Below are positions 34,235 to 43,448 of a stretch of DNA of 64,000 nucleotides, piece after piece. Origin of the DNA: Lachnospiraceae bacterium (GTDB lineage: Bacteria > Bacillota > Clostridia > Lachnospirales > Lachnospiraceae). Where the stretch lies: positions 1 through 64,000 of the forward strand of contig JAILCX010000017.1 of NCBI GenBank assembly GCA_024690205.1, in the 5' to 3' direction. Every line of letters starts with the position of its first letter. The first letter of the stretch is position 1. The notes below the pieces were generated by a model, which worked only from the letters and a program-made list of their open reading frames with translations, was not told where the DNA came from and did not search any database. The translations under genes and the position numbers were made by a program.

Positions 34235-34747
34235 TCAAACAGCCTTGTCGAAGTTTGCTCCCGCGGTAACCATTGACTCCGCACTCTTTCTGTTCTGGGA
34301 ATAACGGTCATCCGGATAGCTGATCTTCGTGGTAGTTGTTCCGCCGGCAGAATAGGCCCTTCCGCACTCGGGGCAGATGGCCATCTTGATCTGAACGGAA
34401 GCCTGCAACACCTTTCCTCCGGCCTTTGCAGCCTTAGAGTAGGCATTCATAACATGCTCCTGCTCATGAGCTCTTACTTTCGCAACCGAAGAACCGGCTG
34501 ATATATGCGTAGCGCCCTTGTAGGAAACCATTTCATCAGATCCGTCCTGGTATTTCCTCTCGGCACATGTCTTACACTCTGCAGGTGAGGATTTACGTCC
34601 GGGCTGTACCTCGGTGGATTCACCGGGATTGACTATGGGCTTACTCTCTTCAACACTGCCGGAAGATGAAACACCGGTCGTGGGCATGGAAACAGCGCCG
34701 GTCATATAAGCATTGTAGTATCCTGATCCGACGGGCCCTATTGTCAT
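34235..34747 (-). CDS. SprA-related putative metalloprotein with HExxH and CxxC pairs
   Basis: 170 residues. A low-complexity N-terminus (1-55, Ser/Gly/Pro) precedes CKTCAERKYQDGSDE (Cys58, Cys61), THISAGSSVAKVRAHEQEHV (HEQEH at 94-98) and CPECGRAY (Cys125, Cys128). The order CxxC - HExxH - CxxC matches the SprA-related family. The HExxH could be a zinc-peptidase site and the CxxC pairs a zinc ribbon or redox pair. No signal peptide. Start has AAGGAGG. Function unproven; the metalloprotease idea is inference. Confidence 0.72.
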   Translation of the reverse strand: MTIGPVGSGYYNAYMTGAVSMPTTGVSSSGSVEESKPIVNPGESTEVQPGRKSSPAECKTCAERKYQDGSDEMVSYKGATHISAGSSVAKVRAHEQEHVMNAYSKAAKAGGKVLQASVQIKMAICPECGRAYSAGGTTTTKISYPDDRYSQNRKSAESMVTAGANFDKAV

Positions 34748-34828
34748 ACGTTATCCTCCTTCCCATATTTGTGTATACTTAAGTTAATTTTAACATTTTG
34801 CAAGTAAACATACAACTTTTCTTTTTAT

Positions 34829-34857
34829 TGAAAAAAGCACTCATCCGAGTGCTTTTT
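34829..34857 (-). terminator. Terminator after prfB
   Basis: An 11-bp stem AAAAAGCACTC/GAGTGCTTTTT (34832-34857) with a four-base loop and T-run on the minus strand, starting directly after the prfB stop. It ends the ptb-buk-secA-prfB run. Confidence 0.9.
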
Positions 34858-34858
34858 C

Positions 34859-35956
34859 TTACTTGTTATCCCATTTTAAAAACTCATTTATGAAAAGATC
34901 TATATCTCCGTCAAGGACCGCATCGACATTTCCGGTTTCGGCATTTGTCCTTAAGTCTTTAACGAGCTTATAGGGCTGCAATACATAGGATCGTATCTGG
35001 TTGCCCCAACCTATCTCCTTGATCTCACCTCGGATATCGGATAGCTTTTCGGCATTTGATTCCTTTTTAAGCATAAGGAGTTTTGCTTTTAACATCTGCA
35101 TCGCCTTATCCCTGTTCTGGAACTGCGATCTTTCGTTCTGGCACTGTACCACGATTCCCGTTGGTATATGCGTGATACGTATGGCTGAAGAAGTCTTGTT
35201 TATGTGCTGTCCGCCCGCACCGGAGCTTCGGTACGTGTCGACCCTTAAATCTTCTTCGTTTATATCGATATCGATATCCTCTTCTATATCAGGCATGACA
35301 TCAAGCGAAACAAATGACGTCTGCCTTTTTCCCTGTGCGTTAAATGGCGAAATGCGGACCAGTCTGTGTACGCCTTTTTCGGATTTAAGGTATCCGTAGG
35401 CATTTGTACCGTTGACCTGGAATGTAACGGATTTGATCCCCGCCTCATCCCCATCAAGGAAATCAAGGACTTCAACCGAAAATCCCTTCTTTTCGGCATA
35501 GCGCGTATACATGCGGTAGAGCATCTGTGCCCAGTCGCAGCTTTCCGTTCCGCCTGCGCCGGCATTGAGTTTAAGGATCGCGTTATCTTTGTCATATTCA
35601 CCCGAAAGCAGAGTACTTATACGGATATTTTCAAGCTTCTGCTTGAAGGTTTCAAATTCCTCAACAACTTCATCCGCCATTGATTCATCTTCACTTGCCA
35701 TTTCAATGAGAGTAAAGATATCCTCGTATGTCGTTTCAAGCTCTTCCATGGTATTGACAGCACCTTCAAGATCCTTTAACTCCTTCATCTTGAGGTTTGA
35801 TGAATCGGGGTTATCCCAGAATCCGGGAGCCTCCATTTCCATATGAAGCTCTTCTATGCGCTTTTCCTTGCTGTCTAAGTCAAGAGAGCTCCTGACTTCA
35901 GCCAGGGGCTCCTTATAGTTTTGCAGTTCAACTTTAATGTTATCAAGTAATACCAT
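34859..35956 (-). CDS. prfB: Peptide chain release factor 2
   Basis: 365 residues in one uninterrupted frame. The GGQ motif (SSGAGGQHINKTSSAIRITHIPTG) and the SPF anticodon-like tripeptide (VRISPFNAQGKR) identify RF2, which ends translation at UGA and UAA. At the place where most bacterial prfB genes carry an in-frame UGA and need +1 frameshifting, this gene reads CTT GAC with no stop (35879-35884). It follows secA by 15 nt, the usual Bacillota arrangement. Confidence 0.97.
   Translation of the reverse strand: MVLLDNIKVELQNYKEPLAEVRSSLDLDSKEKRIEELHMEMEAPGFWDNPDSSNLKMKELKDLEGAVNTMEELETTYEDIFTLIEMASEDESMADEVVEEFETFKQKLENIRISTLLSGEYDKDNAILKLNAGAGGTESCDWAQMLYRMYTRYAEKKGFSVEVLDFLDGDEAGIKSVTFQVNGTNAYGYLKSEKGVHRLVRISPFNAQGKRQTSFVSLDVMPDIEEDIDIDINEEDLRVDTYRSSGAGGQHINKTSSAIRITHIPTGIVVQCQNERSQFQNRDKAMQMLKAKLLMLKKESNAEKLSDIRGEIKEIGWGNQIRSYVLQPYKLVKDLRTNAETGNVDAVLDGDIDLFINEFLKWDNK
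35879..35893 (-). other. Relic of the RF2 programmed frameshift site
   Basis: Minus-strand sequence AGGAG, four bases, CTTGAC. The usual site is a Shine-Dalgarno-like AGGGGG shortly before CTT TGA C. Here the U of the UGA is absent, so the frame continues without a shift while the upstream AGGAG persists. Confidence 0.75.
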
Positions 35957-35971
35957 CTGATCTTTCCAATC

Positions 35972-38536
35972 TTATTTTCTGCCACAGCACTGCTTGTACT
36001 TCTTGCCCGAACCGCAGGGACAGGGATCATTGGGATAAACCTTTGCTTCCATCCTCTTTGCCGGTCCCTTCTGGAGTGAATCATCCTTGTTCGTTCCCGT
36101 AACCTTGGCAACCTGCTCACGTTCAACCTTCTGCTCAACATGTACATGGAACAGTATACGTACGGTCTCTTCCTTGATGTTCTGAGTCATTTCATCGAAC
36201 ATCTCGTAACCTGACATCTTGTATTCAACAAGCGGATCTCTCTGGCCGTATGCCTGTAATCCCACACCCTGGCGCAGCTGGTCCATATCGTCGATATGAT
36301 CCATCCACTTTCTGTCTATAGCCTTTAAGAGTACGACTCTTTCGACCTCACGGATAGCCTCTGCATCCGGGAATTCGGCTTCTTTAGCCTCGTAGAGCTT
36401 AACGGCTTCTTCCTTAAGCTGCTGCTTAAGAGCATTCTTTTTGGGTGTTTCTATACGTCCTCTTGATATGGGTGCAAGAGGAACCGTAGGAAGAAGAACC
36501 GAATTAAGTTCTTCAAGATTCCACTCATCGTAAGGAGTGTCGTCTCCTATAACCATATCAACTGAGTTTTCAACGGTATCCGTGATCATCTTGTAGATAG
36601 GCTCACGCATGCTCTCTCCGTCAAGAACACGGCGGCGCTCCTCATAGATGATCTCTCTTTGCTCATTCATTACCTGATCGTATTCAAGCAGGTTCTTTCT
36701 GATACCGAAGTTGTTTGACTCGATCTTCTTTTGAGCCGATTCAATGGCTTTTGTAAGCGAACTGTGCTCGATCTCCTGGTTCTCGGGAATTCCGAGAGCA
36801 TTGAACATGGAAATGAGTCTTTCAGAACCGAAGAGTCTCATAAGGTCATCTTCAAGCGAGATATAGAACTTTGATTCACCCGGATCACCCTGACGTCCCG
36901 CACGTCCGCGCAGCTGGTTGTCTATACGGCGTGACTCATGTCTTTCGGTACCTATTATCTTTAATCCGCCTGCTTCAAGCGATTCCTTATCAAGTTTAAT
37001 ATCAGTACCACGTCCTGCCATGTTGGTTGCGATGGTAACGGAGCCGTGTATTCCGGCATCGGCTACGATCTCGGCTTCCATCTCATGGAACTTCGCGTTC
37101 AGGACTTTATGTGCTATTCCTTCTTTTGAAAGAAGTCTTGATATCTCTTCGGATGCTTCTATCGTTATCGTTCCGACAAGCACCGGCTGGCCCTTGGCAT
37201 GGGCTTCCTTAACCGCCTGGACGATCGCCCAAAGCTTTTCTTTTCTGGTCTTGTAAACCGCATCCTGATGATCGATCCTCTTTACGGGCTTGTTGGTCGG
37301 GATCTCGATAACGTCCATTCCGTAAATATCACGGAATTCCTTTTCTTCGGTAAGGGCGGTACCCGTCATTCCTGCCTTCTTTTCAAACTTGTTAAAGAAG
37401 TTCTGGAATGTGATCGTTGCAAGAGTCTTTGATTCTCTTTTAACCTTAACATGCTCTTTTGCTTCTATTGCCTGATGAAGACCGTCGGAATAGCGGCGTC
37501 CCGGCATTATACGTCCGGTAAACTCATCTACGATAAGGACCTGATCATCTTTGACAACGTAGTCCTGGTCCCTGAACATCAGGTTGTGGGCACGCAGTGC
37601 AAGGATGATATTGTGCTGTATCTCGATGTTTTCTGGATCGGCAAGGTTTTCTATCTGGAAGAAACGCTCAACTCTTGCTACACCCTGTGCCGTAAGGTTT
37701 ACGATCTTATCCTTTTCATTAACGATAAAATCTCCCGTCTCTTCACGCTCCACTCCCATGATGGCATCCATCTTGGTAAGGTCTTCCATATCCTTGCCTC
37801 GTTCCATCTGGCGTGCGAGGATATCGCAGACTTCGTAAAGCTTTGTTGATTTACCTGACTGGCCCGAAATGATAAGAGGTGTTCTGGCTTCATCGATAAG
37901 GACTGAGTCCACCTCGTCTATGATCGCATAATGAAGGTCTCTTAAAACCAGCTGGTTTTTGTAGACCACCATGTTGTCACGAAGGTAATCGAAACCGAGC
38001 TCATTATTCGTCACATATGTGATGTCGCAATTGTAAGCTTCTCTTCGCTCTTCGGGAGTCATCGAGTTCAAAACGACACCTACCGTAAGACCGAGGAACT
38101 TATGGATCTCTCCCATCCACTCGGCGTCACGCTTTGCAAGGTAATCGTTTACGGTAACGACATGAACACCCTTTCCTTCAAGAGCGTTAAGATAAGCAGG
38201 CAGCGTGGAAACAAGGGTTTTACCTTCACCGGTCCTCATCTCCGAGATCCTTCCCTGGTGAAGGATTATTCCACCGATAAGCTGAACCCTGAAATGCTCC
38301 ATGTTAAGGACTCTCTTGCCGGCCTCCCTGACCGTGGCAAAAGCCTCGGGCAAAAGATCATCAAGAGTCTCACCTTTTGTAAGTCTGTCCTTATACTCTG
38401 CAGTCTTTGCCCTTAATTCGGCGTCAGTAAGCGCCTGCATGGCAGGGCGCAAGGATTCTATCTTGTCGACAAGAGGCATTATCCTCTTTAATTCCCTGCT
38501 CGAATGTGTTCCGAACACTTTGGTGACAATACTCAT
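35972..38536 (-). CDS. secA: Preprotein translocase ATPase SecA
   Basis: 854 residues. Walker A MRTGEGKT (100-107), [13 protein letters not shown], the [23 protein letters not shown]-box region, [27 protein letters not shown] and a C-terminal zinc tail [15 protein letters not shown] are all present. It drives protein export through SecYEG. The complete SEC-C tail and normal length argue for housekeeping SecA1. It starts three bases after buk ends, so it may be co-transcribed with ptb-buk as well as prfB. Confidence 0.98.
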   Translation of the reverse strand: MSIVTKVFGTHSSRELKRIMPLVDKIESLRPAMQALTDAELRAKTAEYKDRLTKGETLDDLLPEAFATVREAGKRVLNMEHFRVQLIGGIILHQGRISEMRTGEGKTLVSTLPAYLNALEGKGVHVVTVNDYLAKRDAEWMGEIHKFLGLTVGVVLNSMTPEERREAYNCDITYVTNNELGFDYLRDNMVVYKNQLVLRDLHYAIIDEVDSVLIDEARTPLIISGQSGKSTKLYEVCDILARQMERGKDMEDLTKMDAIMGVEREETGDFIVNEKDKIVNLTAQGVARVERFFQIENLADPENIEIQHNIILALRAHNLMFRDQDYVVKDDQVLIVDEFTGRIMPGRRYSDGLHQAIEAKEHVKVKRESKTLATITFQNFFNKFEKKAGMTGTALTEEKEFRDIYGMDVIEIPTNKPVKRIDHQDAVYKTRKEKLWAIVQAVKEAHAKGQPVLVGTITIEASEEISRLLSKEGIAHKVLNAKFHEMEAEIVADAGIHGSVTIATNMAGRGTDIKLDKESLEAGGLKIIGTERHESRRIDNQLRGRAGRQGDPGESKFYISLEDDLMRLFGSERLISMFNALGIPENQEIEHSSLTKAIESAQKKIESNNFGIRKNLLEYDQVMNEQREIIYEERRRVLDGESMREPIYKMITDTVENSVDMVIGDDTPYDEWNLEELNSVLLPTVPLAPISRGRIETPKKNALKQQLKEEAVKLYEAKEAEFPDAEAIREVERVVLLKAIDRKWMDHIDDMDQLRQGVGLQAYGQRDPLVEYKMSGYEMFDEMTQNIKEETVRILFHVHVEQKVEREQVAKVTGTNKDDSLQKGPAKRMEAKVYPNDPCPCGSGKKYKQCCGRK

Positions 38537-38539
38537 TTA

Positions 38540-39607
38540 TCAGTACTCCATAACCTTTTCTTCACCGTTTAATACTCTGAGTGCACCCTGTGCAAGGGCA
38601 AGAAGCTCATCTTCACCGGGATAAACCGTAAACGGTGCAATAAATCCGGCACGTTCCTTTATCTTGTTCACAACTGTCTCGTTGTATGCGATACCGCCGG
38701 TAACTATGATCCTGTCAACCTTTCCGTTAAGTACGCAGGCCATTGAACCTATATCCTTTGCAACCTGCATGATGAAAGCTTCCCTGACCTCTTCGGCGTG
38801 TGAATCGCCCTCATCTATCATCTTGTTGACGTTTCTCATGTCGTTTGTTCCAAGATATGCGTTAAATCCGCCGTTTCCGACGATCTTTTTGTATACTTCG
38901 GCTTCTGAATACTTGCCTGAGAAGCACATCTTAATAAGTGCACCTGAAGGTACTCCGCCTGCTCTTTCGGGAGAAAAAGCTCCGTCTCCGTCAAGTGCGT
39001 TAAAGATGTCCACTACTTTTCCCTTTTCGTGAGCTCCAACCGATACTCCGCCGCCCATATGAACGACTATGAGATTTAAGCTGTCATATGAAATTCCCGC
39101 TTCCTTTGCGTATCTTTTTGCAACAGCCTTCTGGTTGAGTGCATGGAATACGGACTTTCTGGGAAGCTCGGGGACTCCCGAATATCTTGCGATAGGCATG
39201 AGTTCATCAACAACAACGGGATCGACAATGTAAGAAGGAACTCCTATCTCATCAGCGATCTCACGTGCAAGGATACCGCCGAGGTTTGAAGCATGCTGTC
39301 CCTGAACGCCTACCTTAAGATCCTCAAGAAGGTCATCGGTTACCGCATATGTTCCTCCGGGAATGGGTTTTAACATACCTCCGCGTCCAACGATAACGTT
39401 GAATGATTTGATATCAACACCCTTTTCCTTGAGGAATGAAAGGATGATGTTCTTTCTGAAATCCTTTTGTGCAAAGATCGAATCGTACTGTGCGATCTCT
39501 TCCGTGGAATGACGCAGTGTCTCTTCGAACAATAGTGTCTCGTCTTCAAATACTCCGAGTTTTGTTGAAGTTGAACCCGGATTGATGATCAAACTCTTAA
39601 CAGCCAT
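38540..39607 (-). CDS. buk: Butyrate kinase
   Basis: 355 residues of the acetokinase/ASKHA type. [20 protein letters not shown] (phosphate 1), [16 protein letters not shown] and [16 protein letters not shown] are diagnostic of Buk. It converts butyryl phosphate plus ADP to butyrate plus ATP, the last step of the ptb-buk route. It lies 20 nt after ptb. Branched-chain fatty acid kinases are close relatives; pairing with Ptb supports butyrate. Confidence 0.94.
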   Translation of the reverse strand: MAVKSLIINPGSTSTKLGVFEDETLLFEETLRHSTEEIAQYDSIFAQKDFRKNIILSFLKEKGVDIKSFNVIVGRGGMLKPIPGGTYAVTDDLLEDLKVGVQGQHASNLGGILAREIADEIGVPSYIVDPVVVDELMPIARYSGVPELPRKSVFHALNQKAVAKRYAKEAGISYDSLNLIVVHMGGGVSVGAHEKGKVVDIFNALDGDGAFSPERAGGVPSGALIKMCFSGKYSEAEVYKKIVGNGGFNAYLGTNDMRNVNKMIDEGDSHAEEVREAFIMQVAKDIGSMACVLNGKVDRIIVTGGIAYNETVVNKIKERAGFIAPFTVYPGEDELLALAQGALRVLNGEEKVMEY

Positions 39608-39627
39608 TTTGTACCCTCCCTGATCTT

Positions 39628-40545
39628 TTATTTATTCTTGAAATATTCTGAAACCAATGCTGCAACAGCAAGTGAATTAACCTTAACCTCCATGCTGTCC
39701 GAACGTGATGTAAGGACAACGGGAGCAGCTGTTCCCGTAAGGATGTTTCCGTTAACTTCATCAGCCATGTGTACCATAGCCTTGTAAACGAGGTTTCCGG
39801 CATGTATATCGGGGAAAAGAAGGATATCGGCATCGCCCTGGATCGGTCTGTCTGTAGCTCCCTTATGCTTTGCGGCTTCGGGCTCTATTGCAAGGTCCAT
39901 TGAAAGAGGTCCGTCAACGATACAATCCTTTATCTCTCCTCTTACGTTCATCTGGTGAAGCTCTTCTGCCTCCACGGTAACGGGCATCTTGGGATTAACC
40001 ACCTCGACTGCTGCCAAAGGAGCAACCTTGGGATTATTAACTCCGAGTGCTTCACAGATCTCGACCGTATTCTTTATTATATTAACCTTATCCTCAAGGG
40101 TCGGATAGGGAAGGAATGCAACATCCGTAAGGAATAAAAGCCTGTCATATCCCTTTACGTCAAATACACATACATGGGAAAGTGTCTTTCCCGTTCTTAA
40201 TCCGACTTCCTTATCAAGAACGCTCTTTAAGAATCCCTTTGTATCGATAAGACCCTTCATGTAAAGGTCTGCCTTGCCGTCATGAACAAGCTTTACGGCT
40301 GTAAGGGAAGCCTCCGTAACGTCTTTTACGTCTATCTTTTCAAAATCCGAAATGTCGATCTTTAACTCATCGGCTATTGCCTGTGTCTTATCCATGTCAC
40401 CTACCAATATCGCATCGGCAATCTTTCTGTCCTTTGCGGCTCTAACGGCTTCAATAACCGCCGAATCCTGGCTGACACATACGGCTACCTTTTTCATAGG
40501 AAGACCGGCTACTTTTTTAAGTAATTCATCAAAACTTTTTCCCAT
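39628..40545 (-). CDS. ptb: Phosphate butyryltransferase
   Basis: 305 residues of the PTA/PTB fold. [16 protein letters not shown] near the N-terminus, [23 protein letters not shown] and [19 protein letters not shown] are typical of Ptb. It converts butyryl-CoA and phosphate to butyryl phosphate. With Buk it marks butyrate formation by the kinase route rather than butyryl-CoA:acetate CoA-transferase. It is first in the ptb-buk-secA-prfB series; the 89-base upstream region has no clear promoter consensus. Confidence 0.93.
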   Translation of the reverse strand: MGKSFDELLKKVAGLPMKKVAVCVSQDSAVIEAVRAAKDRKIADAILVGDMDKTQAIADELKIDISDFEKIDVKDVTEASLTAVKLVHDGKADLYMKGLIDTKGFLKSVLDKEVGLRTGKTLSHVCVFDVKGYDRLLFLTDVAFLPYPTLEDKVNIIKNTVEICEALGVNNPKVAPLAAVEVVNPKMPVTVEAEELHQMNVRGEIKDCIVDGPLSMDLAIEPEAAKHKGATDRPIQGDADILLFPDIHAGNLVYKAMVHMADEVNGNILTGTAAPVVLTSRSDSMEVKVNSLAVAALVSEYFKNK

Positions 40546-40634
40546 TGTGTTACCTCTTTCTTTTATATAAAAATATTTATTTGCGTAATAAAGTGCACCT
40601 TATCAATCCTACCACTTCAGGCACTGTTTGGCAA

Positions 40635-42074
40635 TTACAAGCGGTCGTGCGCAGACTTTGCAAAAAGACAGAAAATAGGGAATATCTCAAGTCTTCCCGT
40701 CAGCATAAGAAGTGACAAAAGAAGCTGGGCGGGCATCGAATAGATGCTGTAGTTAAGCGTAGGTCCGACCATGTCAAGACCGGGGCCTATATTGTTAAAG
40801 CAGGCAAGGACTGCAGTAACGTTCGTTGTAAAGCTGTATCCGTTGACCGAAAGCAAAAGTACGGAAAGACAGATGATTATAAAGTACACCGCACAGTACA
40901 CCTTTGCGGACTGAAGAGCCTTGTTTTCGACAACGCTTCCGTTTACTCTTATGGGCATCATCTGCTTGGGGTTTATCGCTCTTTTGATCTCAGAGATAAA
41001 TGACTTCCATAGGATTATCACACGGCTTACCTTAAATCCGCCGGCCGTTGAACCTGCGCAGGCACCGATTATCATAAGAAGTGCCAAAAGGTGTTGCGAG
41101 TACTGGGGCCATGAAGCAAAATCCGCCGTCGAAAAGCCGGTCGTTGTCATGATACTTGAAACCTGGAAGAACGAAAGGCGGAGTGCATCCGAGAAAGAAC
41201 CGATGACTCTCATCGTATTTGCACACACGGTAACGACCGCAAAAAGTATGATCCCGAAATAAACTCTGAGCTCTTCGTTCTTAAGAGCGTCCTTCACCTT
41301 GCCCAGAAGTATCATATAATAAATGTTAAAGTTGACGCCGAAGCATAGCATCCCGATACCGATCGCTATCTCTATGGCATGCGAGTTATATATCGCAAGA
41401 CCGTCGGCACAGATACCGAATCCGCCGGTTCCGGCTGTTCCGAACGAATAACAAAATGCATCATACCAAGGCATTCCGAGTATCTTTAAAATTACCACAA
41501 GAGTAAGCGTCATAACTGTATAGATCCCGTAAAGGATCCTTGAGGTATTCTTCATTCTGGGAACGAGCTTACCTGCGGTGGGGCCGGGAACCTCTGCCCT
41601 TATAAGATGCATCGATGAATCATTTTCCATGGGAAGGAGCATAAGGACAAATACCAAAACTCCCATACCGCCTATCCAGTGAGAAAAGCATCTGAAAAAC
41701 TGCATTCCGTGTCCAAGCACTCCGGGCTCGGGCATAACTGATGCTCCGGTAGTCGTAAATCCGGATATTATCTCAAACAATGCACTTATATAAGAGGGGA
41801 AGCAGCCCGTCAGATATAACGGTATCGCTCCGATAAGAGAGATCGTGATCCATGCCGATGTTACTATGACATATCCGTCTCTCGGATTAAGGGATGACCC
41901 CTTCACGCGAGTGAATAATAACGAAATTAGGATGGTGCCCAATATGGTTCCCGAGAAGTACAAAGCGTCCTTATACTCGCCGTAAAACAATGCAACCAGA
42001 GCCGGTATCAGCATAAAGACCGCCTCAACAAACAATATCTTTCCGAGATTGTTGATAACGGTCTTTTTATTCAT
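40635..42074 (-). CDS. trkH: Trk/Ktr potassium transporter membrane subunit TrkH
   Basis: 479 residues from the ATG at 42074 (GGAG six bases upstream). The frame opens 26 codons earlier but that part overlaps trkA and is not TrkH-like. About ten TMs in four M1-P-M2 units with filter loops GFTTTGASV, GTAGTGGFGI, TTTGFSTADF and FNNIGPGLD. It conducts K+ with the TrkA gating ring encoded just upstream (8-base overlap). The filters show Gly at the key positions. Confidence 0.95.
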   Translation of the reverse strand: MNKKTVINNLGKILFVEAVFMLIPALVALFYGEYKDALYFSGTILGTILISLLFTRVKGSSLNPRDGYVIVTSAWITISLIGAIPLYLTGCFPSYISALFEIISGFTTTGASVMPEPGVLGHGMQFFRCFSHWIGGMGVLVFVLMLLPMENDSSMHLIRAEVPGPTAGKLVPRMKNTSRILYGIYTVMTLTLVVILKILGMPWYDAFCYSFGTAGTGGFGICADGLAIYNSHAIEIAIGIGMLCFGVNFNIYYMILLGKVKDALKNEELRVYFGIILFAVVTVCANTMRVIGSFSDALRLSFFQVSSIMTTTGFSTADFASWPQYSQHLLALLMIIGACAGSTAGGFKVSRVIILWKSFISEIKRAINPKQMMPIRVNGSVVENKALQSAKVYCAVYFIIICLSVLLLSVNGYSFTTNVTAVLACFNNIGPGLDMVGPTLNYSIYSMPAQLLLSLLMLTGRLEIFPIFCLFAKSAHDRL

Positions 42075-43443
42075 ATATATCTCCAAGTTCAGACAGCTGA
42101 TGATCGACCGATGCGACCAAAGCCACGTCATAGGGCATAAGCATATCATCACCGTGAGGGATTATCATCTTGTAATCTCTGATTATCCCTGCAAGAAGGA
42201 TATTCTTTTTAAGTTTAAGTTCCTTAAGCGGAACGTTTATGTTCTTATCCGTGCTCTTTACGTTAAACTCGATAAACTCTATCTTTCCGTCAAACAGTCT
42301 GTAAAGTGACTCAACGGAATCTTTTTCTTCTACATTTAAAAGAGCTCTCGTATAACCGAGTATTCGGTCAGCCGCCACATCTTCCCTTGAGATCACACTT
42401 ATTGCCGAGTCTTCGTGAAGGACCTTTGTCCTTGACTTTGAAGTAACTCTCGTAATGATCTTTTTGATGTTCTGGGATTCAGCATACATCGAAGCTATGA
42501 GATTATACTCATCATCTTCGGTAACTGCAACAAATGCATCGGTGTTTTCCCAATCGGATTCAGACATTGTATCAAAATACCTGAAAAGATCCTCTTTCAT
42601 GACATTTGCTTTGGGAAGTGCCGTTGCCAGTTTAAAGCATACGCTTTCATTGGGATCCACGATAGTTACGTGTGCTCCGTGTTGTATAAGTAGATCAGCA
42701 AGGTAATACGTTATCCTGTCGTTACCGGCGATCATAACGTTCTTAAGCGGCTTTATCGGATGTCTGAGGTGCTTGAACGAATTCCTGAACTGTGCCTCGG
42801 AACCCGTAAGGTAAAGGATGTCCTTTTCAAGGATCTTGGTATCTCCTTTGGGAACAAACGCCTTGCCTTCCCGGACTATGGCACAAAAAAGAAGATCGAT
42901 ACCCATCTGGCGGCTCAGATTGGTAAGAGTATATCCTACCATCGGCGAGTCGGGGCGTACCGTAAGTTCTACAAGCTCCGCTCTTCCGCCCGCAAAAAGC
43001 TCAACTCTCGTTGCCGCGGGAAATCTTAAAGATCTGAATATCTCGTTTGCGGATGCAAGGTCGGGGTTTATTATCATCGAAATACCAAGTTCATTTTTAT
43101 AAAAATGGTTATTTCTGGCATAATCTACATCCCTTATCCTGGCAATTGTATGTCTGGTACCTAGCTTGTGCGCGGTAAAGCAGCTTAAAAGATTAAGCTC
43201 ATCGGAATTCGTTAATGCGATCAGTATGTCTGCGTCTTTGGCATTTAATTCCTTAAGGGTATTGTATGAAGCTCCGTTTCCCTGATAGCCTATGGCGTCG
43301 ATCGAATTTTCAAGATTATGAAGGACGGCCTCATCGGTATCGATAAGCGTTACCTCACATCCGTCCTTTGATAGATTAGAAGCAAGCGAGGTTCCTATGG
43401 AACCTGAGCCTACTATAAATATCTTCATGTCTGTATTTTTCAT
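42067..43443 (-). CDS. trkA: Trk potassium uptake regulator TrkA (two RCK domains)
   Basis: 458 residues from the ATG at 43443; ATG 43428 (MKIFIVG) is an alternative, and the longer frame into aspS is rejected. Two RCK_N-RCK_C units: MKIFIVGSGSIGTSLASNL with the NAD(H)-binding GxGxxG, and a second Rossmann start KNVMIAGNDRITYYLADLL whose glycine motif is degenerate. It forms the nucleotide-gated ring on TrkH. It follows aspS by a few bases and overlaps trkH. Confidence 0.93.
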   Translation of the reverse strand: MKNTDMKIFIVGSGSIGTSLASNLSKDGCEVTLIDTDEAVLHNLENSIDAIGYQGNGASYNTLKELNAKDADILIALTNSDELNLLSCFTAHKLGTRHTIARIRDVDYARNNHFYKNELGISMIINPDLASANEIFRSLRFPAATRVELFAGGRAELVELTVRPDSPMVGYTLTNLSRQMGIDLLFCAIVREGKAFVPKGDTKILEKDILYLTGSEAQFRNSFKHLRHPIKPLKNVMIAGNDRITYYLADLLIQHGAHVTIVDPNESVCFKLATALPKANVMKEDLFRYFDTMSESDWENTDAFVAVTEDDEYNLIASMYAESQNIKKIITRVTSKSRTKVLHEDSAISVISREDVAADRILGYTRALLNVEEKDSVESLYRLFDGKIEFIEFNVKSTDKNINVPLKELKLKKNILLAGIIRDYKMIIPHGDDMLMPYDVALVASVDHQLSELGDIYE

Positions 43444-43448
43444 GTTGT

